From Verrucomicrobiales bacterium (lineage in GTDB: Bacteria > Verrucomicrobiota > Verrucomicrobiia > Verrucomicrobiales > DEV007), in the NCBI GenBank assembly GCA_029940475.1, contig JAPYUT010000001.1:34788-98787 (forward strand): a stretch of 64,000 nucleotides of DNA, written 5' to 3'. Below are positions 8,629 through 16,944 of the stretch, one piece after another. Under the pieces are notes generated by a model. That model was given only the letters and a program-made list of their open reading frames with translations. It did not search any database and was not told where the DNA came from. Within the stretch, counting starts at the first letter, position 1; every line of letters starts with the position of its first letter. A program made the position numbers and the translations under genes.

Positions 8629-9660
8629 CTAGCTCAGGCAGGTATCAAGAAGGGAGTCCAGGTATTGGGTAACCTGTATGAGGGCCGAGCAATATGGGCT
8701 TTCCGGGAGATCATCGAGGTGCTGGATTGCCTGGGCCAGGATCTCTTTGCCGGTTTCAGTGGCCTGCTCAATTGACCCGTCGTAATCGGCAATACCGGCA
8801 AGGGTGGTAACGTCAATGGGTTCCATGAGCAGCAGGTGCTTGTTGAGTTTCTCGCGCTGGGATTTGGTGGCCGAGGCAATGAGGTTGAGCACGGGGAGGG
8901 TCAGCTTACCCTTGGCAAGATCGGTGCGCAGCGTCTTTCCGGCGAGTTCCTCCTTGCCGACAAGGTCAAGGCAGTCGTCGTAGATCTGGTAGGCAATGCC
9001 GACTTTCATCCCGAAGTTTCGCAGGTTTGCCTGTGTTTGCTCATCCGCTCCCGCGATGCGTGCACCGAGCTCGGTGGCTGTGGCAAACAGTGAACCGGTT
9101 TTCATCTCGATCATCCGGAAATATTCCCCGCGGGTGAGGTTGAGGTCGAATCTCCTCTGAGTCTGCAGGATCTCGCCTTGACAAACTGCAGCCGCGGCGG
9201 TCGCTACGCGCTGGCTTATGGCGTTATCCTCGAACCCTGCTGCCATTTCAAGGGCCCTGGCAAACAGGCAATCACCGAGCAATACACTGAGCGTTGCCCC
9301 CCACTTGGCACTGACCGTTGGCATATCACGCCGCAACTCGGCACCGTCTATGATATCGTCATGGACGAGGGAGGCAAGGTGAACGAGTTCGATCACGGTG
9401 CCGATTTTGATTTGCCCCTGGCCGATCTTGCCGCAGGCCCCGCCGGCAAGAATTGCAAGGGCGGGACGAATCCGTTTACCGCTGATTTCACAGACGTAAC
9501 TGATATAACCCTCCACGCCCGGGTCAAAGGCGCGTGCCTGTCGGCGAATGAACTCATCGACTTCAGATAATCTTTCGGAGATGAGCTCGAATGGCAGCAG
9601 GAGATCCTCTGGAAGAATCCCGGCATCGTTGCTTTTGGGTTTCGTATTATCTTGGTTCAC
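8629..9660 (-). CDS. ispB: Trans-isoprenyl diphosphate synthase (octaprenyl-type)
   Basis: About 343 residues from a GTG at 9660. Both Asp-rich motifs are visible: LVHDDIIDGAELRR (FARM) and YQIYDDCLDLVGK (SARM), with GKRIRPAL and KTGSLFATATELGA between. These enzymes condense IPP onto an allylic diphosphate to make long-chain prenyl diphosphates for quinones. Chain length cannot be read reliably; the octaprenyl/solanesyl label is a family guess. The frame stays open to a GTG at 9699, but that start lies inside a perfect palindrome (9682-9703) more likely to be an operator, so I prefer 9660. Probably first gene of an operon with lpxA. Confidence 0.9.
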   Translation of the reverse strand: MNQDNTKPKSNDAGILPEDLLLPFELISERLSEVDEFIRRQARAFDPGVEGYISYVCEISGKRIRPALAILAGGACGKIGQGQIKIGTVIELVHLASLVHDDIIDGAELRRDMPTVSAKWGATLSVLLGDCLFARALEMAAGFEDNAISQRVATAAAAVCQGEILQTQRRFDLNLTRGEYFRMIEMKTGSLFATATELGARIAGADEQTQANLRNFGMKVGIAYQIYDDCLDLVGKEELAGKTLRTDLAKGKLTLPVLNLIASATKSQREKLNKHLLLMEPIDVTTLAGIADYDGSIEQATETGKEILAQAIQHLDDLPESPYCSALIQVTQYLDSLLDTCLS

Positions 9661-9681
9661 CGTTCTGTAAACGAGGATCAG

Positions 9682-9703
9682 CCTTGTGAAAGATTTCACA
9701 AGG
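9682..9703. promoter_or_regulatory. Perfect 22-bp CRP/FNR-like palindrome
   Basis: CCTTGTGAAAGATTTCACAAGG is an exact inverted repeat of ten base pairs around a central GA/TC. It contains TGTGA-N6-TCACA, the half-site and spacing of the E. coli CRP consensus. It sits 22 bases upstream of the preferred prenyl-synthase start (minus) and about 100 upstream of the 9806 gene (plus), in a divergent intergenic region. An intrinsic terminator is the alternative, since a run of T follows on the plus strand, but no plus-strand gene ends nearby. Confidence 0.6.
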
Positions 9704-9805
9704 ATTTTTTTATGAGTAGCTTATTCCTTCAGCTCATTGCCGGTGAAGCTGCTGGAGAAGAAAAGCGTTTGTCAAAACTCGTAATTTCCGGGACGATAAT
9801 AGGGT

Positions 9806-10105
9806 ATGAGTTTTGATTCTGCCGCCGCAATGCTTCAATCCATAGAGGAGGACAGCCTGCCTCCACCGGATATCTCCGGGGAATTACGTTCCCTCTGGCT
9901 GGCAAGGAAAGGTGACTGGCATGCTGCCCATGATATTGTCAGTAACGTGGATACGGCGATGGGTTCGTGGATCCACGCCCACCTGCATGTGTTGGAAGGG
10001 GACCTGGGTAATGCCGCTTACTGGTATCGTAAGGCCGGGAAATCACCGCGGCCGCCGGAGCAGTCTGATGAGGAGTGGATTGAACTTGTGGAGAAAAACC
10101 TGTAA
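9806..10105 (+). CDS. Conserved hypothetical protein, helical, TPR-like
   Basis: 99 residues, acidic, no signal peptide or membrane segment. The pattern LWLARKGDWHAAHDIV ... WIHAHLHVLEGDLGNAAYWYRKAG is that of a widely distributed family of short cytoplasmic proteins of unknown function, with spacing resembling two tetratricopeptide-like helix pairs. The C-terminus EEWIELVEKNL is also typical. It precedes the lipid kinase by 54 bases on the same strand and may share the promoter region next to the CRP-like palindrome. No function is assigned. Confidence 0.85.
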   Translation: MSFDSAAAMLQSIEEDSLPPPDISGELRSLWLARKGDWHAAHDIVSNVDTAMGSWIHAHLHVLEGDLGNAAYWYRKAGKSPRPPEQSDEEWIELVEKNL

Positions 10106-10159
10106 AGGGTGTCAGCAATTAGTTGCCCGGCGCAATCGTGACAGGGTGACAGCGATAAT

Positions 10160-11056
10160 ATGGACAAGGTTCCGGTTATACTGAATCCCTCGGCACACAG
10201 CGAGAAGGGAAAGAATTCAGCGACCGAGATCCGTGCGATGTCCGGACGCATCGAGCTCATCGAGACCAGTGATATCAGGGAAGTAAAGGAAATAGCCCGT
10301 GATATTGCGAGGCGTGGCGGCCCGGCTCTGGCTGTAGCAGGGGGCGATGGCACGATCAATGCCGTTATTTCCGGCTTGGCAGGTTCTGAAACCTCGCTTG
10401 GGATTTTCCCTATCGGCACGATGAACTTGTTCGCCCGTGAATTGAAGCTTCCCAAAAAAAACCTGCACGGATGCTGGCAGGTGATTGAAGCGGGAGTGAC
10501 AAGGAAGGTGGATTTATTCGGCGTCAACGACGGAATTTTTGTCCAGGTTGCAGGCGTTGGGATGGATGCAAGGATTATCGAGAAAACCACCTGGGAGAGT
10601 AAGAAAAAATATGGAGTGTTGAGTTACCTGATGTCAGCACTCTCTGTTGCCGGCAGTGAGGCGCCGCGACTGCGGGTGATTCCGGAGGGCAGTGAACCGT
10701 TGGAAGGGGCCTTTGTCCTGATCGGTAACGGCGCGCTTTATGGCCGGGCGTTCAAGATGTTTCGCAACGCGTCAAATGATGACGGAATGCTTGAGGTACT
10801 GGTGTTTGAGAAACAGAGTCGAATTGATGTAATCCGTTACCTGTTGGCAGTAACCATGGGCCGCGTGGAGAAGGCCAGTGGAGTCTCCTATGTGCGTGCC
10901 CGGGCTCTTCGCGTTGAAAGTGACAGCGAGGTGCCGGTGCAGGTGGACGGTGAACTCGCCGGCCATACCCCGGTTGAGTTTTTTGCTCTCGATCACGGCC
11001 TTAATGTGTTTGTTCCCGCCGGGCAGGCGTCCAGAGGGACTGGAAGTTCGGTGTAA
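10160..11056 (+). CDS. Diacylglycerol/sphingosine-type lipid kinase (YegS/BmrU-like)
   Basis: 298 residues. VILNPSAHSEKGK near the N-terminus, the nucleotide-binding VAGGDGTINAVISGL and IGTMNLFAREL are the signature of the DAG-kinase catalytic domain. The C-terminal part contains VQVDGELAGHTPVEF, usual at the end of the family. It would phosphorylate a membrane lipid alcohol with ATP on the cytoplasmic face; the exact lipid is unknown. The stop is one base from the ATG of the glycosyltransferase, so the two are almost certainly coupled. Confidence 0.92.
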   Translation: MDKVPVILNPSAHSEKGKNSATEIRAMSGRIELIETSDIREVKEIARDIARRGGPALAVAGGDGTINAVISGLAGSETSLGIFPIGTMNLFARELKLPKKNLHGCWQVIEAGVTRKVDLFGVNDGIFVQVAGVGMDARIIEKTTWESKKKYGVLSYLMSALSVAGSEAPRLRVIPEGSEPLEGAFVLIGNGALYGRAFKMFRNASNDDGMLEVLVFEKQSRIDVIRYLLAVTMGRVEKASGVSYVRARALRVESDSEVPVQVDGELAGHTPVEFFALDHGLNVFVPAGQASRGTGSSV

Positions 11057-11057
11057 A

Positions 11058-11795
11058 ATGTCCTGGCATTGGCAAATGGACGGTGCGCCTCCTGTAAGCT
11101 TCGTTATACCCTGCCGGAATGATGCCGGCCTGCTCGGCAATTGCCTGGATTCCCTTTTCCGGCTTGATCCCCGGCCTGAGCTGGTGGTTGCTGATGCATC
11201 CGATGACAGGTTCCCCGTGCGCGATCTGTGTGCACATTATAATGCGCAATTAGTGGAGGTGGATGCACCCTGCCGGGGTGCCCAGCTTGACGCCGGGGCT
11301 GCTCTTGCAGGCGGGGAAGTGCTCATTTTCCACCATGCAGACTCGGAATTCTCCCAGGCTCATTACAATTCCCTGCGTGATCTTTTTGTACGTGACCCAA
11401 TGCTTGGCGGCGGGGCTTTCCTGAAGGATCTGGCTGCCGCTTATCCGCGACTGGCCTGGCTGCGCCCGTTGCATCGGTTTTTCACACGCCATATCGGGAC
11501 CATGTATGGTGACCAGAGTGTTTTCGTGGTGCGTGAGGTGTTTGAGATGATGGGCGGGTTCGGTGACCTGCCTCTGATGGAGGATGTCAGTTTTTCAGCA
11601 CGCCTGCGCGATACCGCCCGCGTGAAGGTGATCGATCCGCCACTGCGCAGTTCCCGGAGAAAGTTTACGCATGACGGGGTGTGGCGGCGCAAACTTGAGA
11701 ACATGCGACTGGTTGCGCTGTTCCGGCTCGGCGTATCTCCTGAGAAACTGGCACAGGTTTATTATCGGCCAGGGGCACGTTCCCCCGGCATTTGA
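11058..11795 (+). CDS. GT2 glycosyltransferase, TIGR04283-like
   Basis: 245 residues. The N-terminal VSFVIPCRNDAGLLGNCLDSL and the VVADASD strand are GT2-A fold; FHHAD replaces the usual DxD-containing FLHAD segment. GDQSVFVVREVFEMMGGF and LPLMEDVSFSARLR match the TIGR04283 subgroup, often annotated 'arsenosugar biosynthesis glycosyltransferase'. No arsenic gene is near, so that name should not be taken literally. The start ATG follows the lipid kinase stop by one base, suggesting a glycolipid pathway, which is inference. No membrane anchor is seen. Confidence 0.85.
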   Translation: MSWHWQMDGAPPVSFVIPCRNDAGLLGNCLDSLFRLDPRPELVVADASDDRFPVRDLCAHYNAQLVEVDAPCRGAQLDAGAALAGGEVLIFHHADSEFSQAHYNSLRDLFVRDPMLGGGAFLKDLAAAYPRLAWLRPLHRFFTRHIGTMYGDQSVFVVREVFEMMGGFGDLPLMEDVSFSARLRDTARVKVIDPPLRSSRRKFTHDGVWRRKLENMRLVALFRLGVSPEKLAQVYYRPGARSPGI

Positions 11796-11861
11796 ACTGG
11801 ATGCGTTTGACAAGCGGGGGTTTTTCTAGAAAAGAGCGGGAAATAAGATTATCATTAATTC

Positions 11862-12122
11862 ATGGACCCGCTCATCTATGCATTGTCCGGCGCCGCTGTC
11901 GGTTGGCTGTTTATCTGGTGGTTGGGCCAGCGCCAGGGTATGCAAATCCTCAGGACGATGCTGCTTGGCGTGGTGGGTGGCATCGCCGGCGGTTACCTTG
12001 CTGAAGTGCTCATTGAGCTGTTGGACACCCTGGCACCGTTGGCGGGGGGGGCACTGGGAGCCTTCGTGCTGCTGGTTTTTGTGCGGGAAAGGCAGGCGGC
12101 AAAGAAGCGGCAGGGGCAGTAG
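11862..12122 (+). CDS. Small multi-span membrane protein, YeaQ/YmgE-like
   Basis: 86 residues with three hydrophobic segments: an N-terminal one ending VGWLFIWWLG, a glycine-rich LLGVVGGIAGGYLAEVLI, and GGALGAFVLLVFV, followed by a basic tail. This is the layout of the GlsB/YeaQ/YmgE transglycosylase-associated family, but identity is low and the assignment rests on pattern. It lies 66 bases after the glycosyltransferase on the same strand and ends 19 bases before a convergent gene. Confidence 0.7.
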   Translation: MDPLIYALSGAAVGWLFIWWLGQRQGMQILRTMLLGVVGGIAGGYLAEVLIELLDTLAPLAGGALGAFVLLVFVRERQAAKKRQGQ

Positions 12123-12141
12123 CTGTGCCTGCCTGGCAGGC

Positions 12142-12912
12142 CTAGCGCGGCAGGAATACCTCGTCCTTGGCGAGGCCGGTGACTGCACAGATTTTCCGGA
12201 TCAGGTAAAACAGGCCGGACATTATGATGATCATCAGCGGGATGCCGATTACAAGGAATCCAACCCAGGTGAGTTTGCCAACGGCGGCGTTATAGCTCAC
12301 GGGATCTGATTTCCCGGACAGGAAGTAGATGGCGAGGACAAAGTTAAGAACCGCACTCAGCAGCAGGCTGCCGGCGAGCATCCAGGTTCCCTGCCAGCGG
12401 ATTTTCTGGTAAGCGGTCCTGCTGTTTTTCTCAATGACGGCGGTTTCAATGCGTGGGATATCCAGGATGTCCGGGTTGAGCAGGAAGACTCCAACCAGTG
12501 GTTTACTTGTGCTGTGCGAATAGAGGATGGTGATCCCGAAAAGCAGGGGTATGGCGGCCTCCTTGATCGCAAATAACAGTGCCGCGTTCTCCTTGATGGT
12601 GCCGTCTGTATTCCATGCATACCAGGTGATGGTGCCGGTAAGCGTGACTCCTGCCGCTCCCAGGATGGAATAGAAATTGACCTTGCGGGTTTTAATGAAG
12701 TGCCAGACAAAGTAAATCGTTGGCAATAATACGGCAATGATCATGCCGTATATTGGCCCGACATGCCATGCCTTTTCCCCATCCTTGCTCAACCAGCTGA
12801 GCGCGAGCACAGGGATAAGGATATTGACCATGATGTTGGCCAGGGGATTTTCCTGATCAGCGGACGCCGTATTCCGGGGTTTTGAATCGGCGGTAGTCTC
12901 CTTGTCTTTCAT
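12142..12912 (-). CDS. VC0807-family integral membrane protein
   Basis: 256 residues with about five or six hydrophobic segments after a polar N-terminus. NPLANIMVNILIPVLALSWL, VNFYSILGAAGVTLTG, AIKEAAIPLLFGITIL and SAVLNFVLA follow the VC0807 family, described only as inner-membrane proteins of unknown function. A conserved FLLNPDILDIPRIE loop is present. No transport motif can be identified. The gene stands alone: ~190 bases of unassigned sequence (12913-13102) lie upstream and a convergent small membrane gene lies downstream. Confidence 0.8.
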   Translation of the reverse strand: MKDKETTADSKPRNTASADQENPLANIMVNILIPVLALSWLSKDGEKAWHVGPIYGMIIAVLLPTIYFVWHFIKTRKVNFYSILGAAGVTLTGTITWYAWNTDGTIKENAALLFAIKEAAIPLLFGITILYSHSTSKPLVGVFLLNPDILDIPRIETAVIEKNSRTAYQKIRWQGTWMLAGSLLLSAVLNFVLAIYFLSGKSDPVSYNAAVGKLTWVGFLVIGIPLMIIIMSGLFYLIRKICAVTGLAKDEVFLPR

Positions 12913-13102
12913 GTGTGCTAGGGGTGTCTTGGGAATGGTATCTATAGCTTCTCGGGATTGGCTGCAAGCAGAGGCTTGTCAGGGGTGCGGATGGGTTTTT
13001 AAGGGCCGGGTGCCCGGGGAGAGTCAATGCTGCCTGAATGTCAGGTGCTGGAGGAAGTTGCCGGTGGTGTTCCCGCTCAGTGTTGCCTTGTGCCTCTATT
13101 CA

Positions 13103-15535
13103 TCAGGGGCTTGCTTCTGCCTGTGAGGCAGCGGGTGGCTCCGGGAACAGGGAGGATTCCCTGTAGTCGGGAAATTTATCCTTGAGCCTGGCACGCAGTT
13201 CGGCTGCTTTTTTCCCCTGCTCAAGTTGTTCGTGGGCGTGAGCGCTTTTAAGGAGTGCCTGGGGAGTGATCTGTTCATCTTCAATTGCGTAGGTGGGTTT
13301 TATCAGGCGCTGAATGGCCTGTTCATAGTGTTTTTGTCGCAGGGCTACCTCACCCCACAACAGGCACAGCATTCCGTAAACACGGCTCTGCGGCTGCAGG
13401 GTCAAGCCATCCTCTGCAGCTTCGTCAGCCTCGTCATGGCGCCCGAGTGCAAGCAGTGCAACGCCCTTGTCATGCAACACACGGGCCCGGTTGGTTGAGG
13501 GTTGGCGGGTGGCGAGGTAAAAGTCGAAGGCCGTGATGGCGTTCTTGTAATCCCCGGTATGGAGCCTTGCCTGGCCCAGGTGTTTCCAGACAACAGCCTG
13601 GGTGGCTGCCGGGTGACTGGGAGTGGTGGCGAGGTCCAGGTAATTGACTGCAGATGGGTAATCCCTGGCGTCAAAGAGCTTGATCCCCAGCCAAAGGTAA
13701 ACCTGTGGAGGTATCTTGACTTGGTGAGTTTTTCCGGACAGTGCCTCGATTTCTTTCTTTACTTCATCGAGGCGCTGCAGGGAATACTCGGCGAGGATGA
13801 TGCGCAGTGTTGCGCGGGTGAAGTAGGCCTTGGCGTTGAGTTCGCGCGCCTTGCGCAATGCCGTCGAGGAGGCGGAGAATTCCTTGAGTTCAAATTGTCC
13901 CCACCCAATCCAGAAATGAGCTTGAGGGGTGGCTTTGCTACCCGGGAATTTTTTCATCAGGGTGGTGTAGTTTTCGACCATTGCCTTATATTCCCCCAGT
14001 TGCCCCTTAATGAGTGCGCTTTGCTGATAGGCCAGTTCAGCAGCCTCGCAATCAGGGTGGTTTGCCATGATCCTTTTCAGGTCGCGCAGTGCCGAGTCGT
14101 AATCCTCGGTTGCCCTGTAGCTGAGCGCACGCTTGGCAAGGGCATTGGAGATACGCGGGTCTTCCGGGGAACCGGTTATAAAGTCACCGAAAGCCTTGAT
14201 TGCCTGCACGTGGTTCTTGGCTTCCGTATGGGACCAGCCTTTCTTGTAAAGGATGGAAGCGCGCAGTTCCTCGGGAAGGTTTAAGGTGCGCACCCGGTCG
14301 TAAGACAGCCCGGCGGGAGCGAACACTCCATGATTGAAGAGATACTCAGCCTTCAGGACATATGCCAGGTCGATATTGCTACTGGAGTCATCACGCTCTT
14401 GTTGCCAGCGGATAAAGTTATCGGTTAATTCAGGTAGCCTGTTATTGCCCAAGCTGAAGAAGCAAAGAAGTTTCCGGTATTCCGCTTCGCCGGCCTCCCC
14501 TGTCAGCGGATAGTGTTCATGCAGGATGGTGTAGATGCGGATTGCATCAGGATAACGTTTCAGGTGACGGTGGGAGTTGCCTGCCATCAGCAGCATTTTC
14601 GGCCTGATGTCCTCGGACATCACAAAGGCACCTTTGCTGTATATCTCGGCGACTTTCCCGTGGTTTTTCTCGGCGTAGTAGGTCTTGATCAGGTGGAACT
14701 GGGCGTCCGGTTTCCATTCATCCCCGCCACGTAGATTTAGTGTTGAGTGGAGGTGCTCTTTGGCGGCGTCAGTGTCGCCGAGAGCGTTGCTGATAAGGCC
14801 TGCCTTTACCAGGGCCTCCCCCTTGATATCGTCCTCGGAGGTTAACCCGGCCAGGGCAATAAATGCAGCGAGGGCTTTTTCCTGGTTGCCGATCTCAGAA
14901 TGCGTCCGGGAAATGATGAGCAGTGCCGCTTCGCGGTAGGGATTATTTTTTTTATTGGCCGCGATGTCCTCGAAAGCGTGCAGCATTTCTTCAACAAGGC
15001 CCTGTTTCCTGAAGGAACTTGCCCGGTAATAAGCGGCGGAGAGACGAATCGCGTTCTTTTTGGATTCCTTCCTCGCTATGTCAAAATACTGCGCGGATTC
15101 CCTGTAAAGCTCGCGAGCAAAATAAAGCGAGCCCAGTCGATAGGCTGATGGTGCTCCGTAGTCACTGTCGCGGAACTTATGGAGGACATCAAGATATGCC
15201 TGCTCGGCTGTCTTGATGTTGTCCTGTTTCAGCCGGCATTCGGCCATTCGGTAACCTGCCGAGGCGGCTTCTTTTCCCTCCGGGTAGAGCCTCAGGTATT
15301 TATCATACTGGACCTCTGAAAGCTGCCATTGCTTTTGGCTGTAAATGTAATGGGCATACTTGATAAGGCTTTCCTCGCGATCATTACGCAGGACTTTTTC
15401 GTCAGGGGCAACGGGTGCGGCAGGTACTGCCGGGCGGGCTCGTGGGATAGGTTCGCTTTGGGCTGATAGCGCGCATTGCATGATGCCGGCGCTCAGGACA
15501 GCCACAGTTGCATTCCTGGAACGGGTTAGAATCAT
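13103..15535 (-). CDS. Large exported TPR-repeat protein of an ExbBD operon
   Basis: 810 residues. A signal peptide (SAGIMQCALSAQ) is followed by a proline-rich linker containing IPRARP, then TPR-like repeats over nearly the whole length (YDKYLRLYPEGKEAASAGYR, AQYFDIARKES, AHFWIGWGQFELKEFSAS). It ends in a short Pro/Ala tail. The start overlaps the exbD stop by four bases (ATGA), so it belongs to the exbB-exbD-TPR operon. Comparable operons occur across Verrucomicrobia and Planctomycetes; the TPR protein is likely the periplasmic partner of the proton-driven motor in place of, or along with, TonB. Function is inferred. Confidence 0.85.
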   Translation of the reverse strand: MILTRSRNATVAVLSAGIMQCALSAQSEPIPRARPAVPAAPVAPDEKVLRNDREESLIKYAHYIYSQKQWQLSEVQYDKYLRLYPEGKEAASAGYRMAECRLKQDNIKTAEQAYLDVLHKFRDSDYGAPSAYRLGSLYFARELYRESAQYFDIARKESKKNAIRLSAAYYRASSFRKQGLVEEMLHAFEDIAANKKNNPYREAALLIISRTHSEIGNQEKALAAFIALAGLTSEDDIKGEALVKAGLISNALGDTDAAKEHLHSTLNLRGGDEWKPDAQFHLIKTYYAEKNHGKVAEIYSKGAFVMSEDIRPKMLLMAGNSHRHLKRYPDAIRIYTILHEHYPLTGEAGEAEYRKLLCFFSLGNNRLPELTDNFIRWQQERDDSSSNIDLAYVLKAEYLFNHGVFAPAGLSYDRVRTLNLPEELRASILYKKGWSHTEAKNHVQAIKAFGDFITGSPEDPRISNALAKRALSYRATEDYDSALRDLKRIMANHPDCEAAELAYQQSALIKGQLGEYKAMVENYTTLMKKFPGSKATPQAHFWIGWGQFELKEFSASSTALRKARELNAKAYFTRATLRIILAEYSLQRLDEVKKEIEALSGKTHQVKIPPQVYLWLGIKLFDARDYPSAVNYLDLATTPSHPAATQAVVWKHLGQARLHTGDYKNAITAFDFYLATRQPSTNRARVLHDKGVALLALGRHDEADEAAEDGLTLQPQSRVYGMLCLLWGEVALRQKHYEQAIQRLIKPTYAIEDEQITPQALLKSAHAHEQLEQGKKAAELRARLKDKFPDYRESSLFPEPPAASQAEASP

Positions 15536-15966
15536 TTGGCGGGGGGAGTGGAGATCTCAGGAGGGGTCGTGGCAAAGGAGACATTCCAGATTCCGGCCTG
15601 CTGACAAACGTTGAGCACCCTGACGATGTGGTCAAATGCAGCTTCGCGATCACCGCGCAGGATTACCGCCTGATCGGGGTAGGCTGCGACAATATCCCGG
15701 AACATCCCGAGCAACTCCGGATCCGTCTTGGTCAAACCCTCGACCACGATTTGCCCGGTTTTGCGGACATTAACCACAATCTCGCCGATAGTGCGTTGCG
15801 GATTCTCGCCGGAGGAAGCTGCCGGGACACTGATATCGATTTCGGTTTCGAAACGAGCGTAGTTCCAGAGGACGATAAAGAAGATCAGCAGCAGGAATAC
15901 GATATCAATCATCGGCGCGAGTTGGATACCCGTGCGCTCGGAGCCAAACTGAGATTGAAATTTCAT
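15532..15966 (-). CDS. exbD: ExbD/TolR-family biopolymer transport protein
   Basis: 144 residues. One N-terminal membrane helix (LAPMIDIVFLLLIFFIVLW) carries the family's essential Asp in PMIDIVF, and a periplasmic domain ends with DHIVRVLNVCQQAGIWNVSFAT. It pairs with the ExbB-like protein encoded 24 bases upstream to use proton motive force for an outer-membrane process. The C-terminal sequence after the domain is short and proline-rich. Its stop overlaps the TPR gene start. Confidence 0.93.
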   Translation of the reverse strand: MKFQSQFGSERTGIQLAPMIDIVFLLLIFFIVLWNYARFETEIDISVPAASSGENPQRTIGEIVVNVRKTGQIVVEGLTKTDPELLGMFRDIVAAYPDQAVILRGDREAAFDHIVRVLNVCQQAGIWNVSFATTPPEISTPPAK

Positions 15967-15990
15967 GCTGCGCGCCTGCTGTCAGACGGC

Positions 15991-16803
15991 TCAGGTGTTG
16001 CGGGAATTTCCGGGTTTTTCCTCCGGGGAATATCTCGATGAGCGCCCGCGGGTTCCTGATATGGTGCGCGAGGTTGCCTGCTTGTACTGGGCGGCGAGCA
16101 GTGCCATGGTGTGAGTGGCTGCTGCCTCCAGTTCAGAGACGAGCCCCTGCACCCGGCCCCGGAACATGGAATAGAAGATCAGTGCCGGTATGCCGATGCA
16201 TAATCCTCCGGCAGTGGTTAACAGGGCCTCCGAGACCCCGCTGGCAAGTCCGGTCTGCTTTGAGCCGACGAAACTGTGCTGGGCTATTTCCCGAAATGCC
16301 TTGATCATTCCGATGACCGTGCCGAGCAGTCCCACCATTGGCGCAATAGCGCCTATGTCAGCAAGATACTGGATCCGTTGATGCAGGATGCTGGCCTGTC
16401 GGGATCCTTCCGCCTCGGTGACTTCACGAACCTCATCAAAGCTTGCGGTAGGATTTTTGGTGGCGAAATTCAGTGTTTTTGCCGTGATTCGCGAGATGCA
16501 CTCGTCCTGACGGTTGCAAACCTCCAGCAAGCCTAAATAATCCTGCTTGCGGATGAGGACATCAGCCGAGTTCATAAAACGGTCACTTACCACCGCGCCG
16601 CGCCGGATGGTCAGCAGATAGAAGATGATAAGGAATACCGCGGTGATTGAAAGTGCCGCCAGTGGCCAGATCAGAAAGCCGGTTTCCTCGACGATCTCAA
16701 GCAGGGTGAGTTCGCCGGAGTCACTGTCGGGAGCTTTTGACTGGGCGCTGGCTGCCCCCAGCAGGGTGGCATTGACCAGAAGGATACGGGTAAGGAAGCT
16801 CAT
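15991..16803 (-). CDS. exbB: MotA/TolQ/ExbB-family proton channel protein
   Basis: 270 residues. An N-terminal signal-like segment, a first helix (IWPLAALSITAVFLIIFYLL), a cytoplasmic domain, and the paired helices with GAIAPMVGLLGTVIGMIKAF and SEALLTTAGGLCIGIPALIFY give the canonical three-helix ExbB arrangement. The tail is basic and Ser/Gly-rich. First gene of the exbB-exbD-TPR operon, divergent from uvrC. No tonB-like gene is seen in the window. Confidence 0.92.
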   Translation of the reverse strand: MSFLTRILLVNATLLGAASAQSKAPDSDSGELTLLEIVEETGFLIWPLAALSITAVFLIIFYLLTIRRGAVVSDRFMNSADVLIRKQDYLGLLEVCNRQDECISRITAKTLNFATKNPTASFDEVREVTEAEGSRQASILHQRIQYLADIGAIAPMVGLLGTVIGMIKAFREIAQHSFVGSKQTGLASGVSEALLTTAGGLCIGIPALIFYSMFRGRVQGLVSELEAAATHTMALLAAQYKQATSRTISGTRGRSSRYSPEEKPGNSRNT

Positions 16804-16836
16804 TGGCTGGCATGCCGGCGGTTAATGCCGGGACGC

Positions 16837-16850
16837 TTACAAGTATGTAA
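16837..16850. promoter_or_regulatory. TTACA-N4-TGTAA inverted repeat between exbB and uvrC
   Basis: A perfect five-base inverted repeat with a four-base spacer lies 33 bases upstream of the exbB start and about 95 upstream of uvrC. A possible -10-like TATATT at about 16879 would serve uvrC. A LexA-type operator is imaginable for uvrC, but the sequence is not a LexA consensus I can confirm. Confidence 0.3.
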
Positions 16851-16944
16851 CCGCTATCACCGCTTTTCAAACTTCACTTATATTAACCATTGATCCCCGT
16901 TTACGGCTGGAAGGATAGGCGAGTCCGGCTAGAATACGCCTGCG

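Noticed and set aside
9661..9699. GTG at 9699 as the prenyl synthase start
   Set aside because: The codon lies inside the perfect palindrome and the added 13 residues do not match the family.
9682..9710. Plus-strand Rho-independent terminator
   Set aside because: There is a T-run after the stem but no plus-strand gene ends upstream of it, and the stem matches a regulator half-site arrangement.
11058..11795. Arsenosugar biosynthesis function for the glycosyltransferase
   Set aside because: The name comes from a subgroup label; no arsenic-related gene is in the neighbourhood.
12913..13102. Small gene in the gap upstream of the VC0807 gene
   Set aside because: The plus-strand frame at 12902-13126 is Cys/Trp-rich without a start signal or family resemblance.
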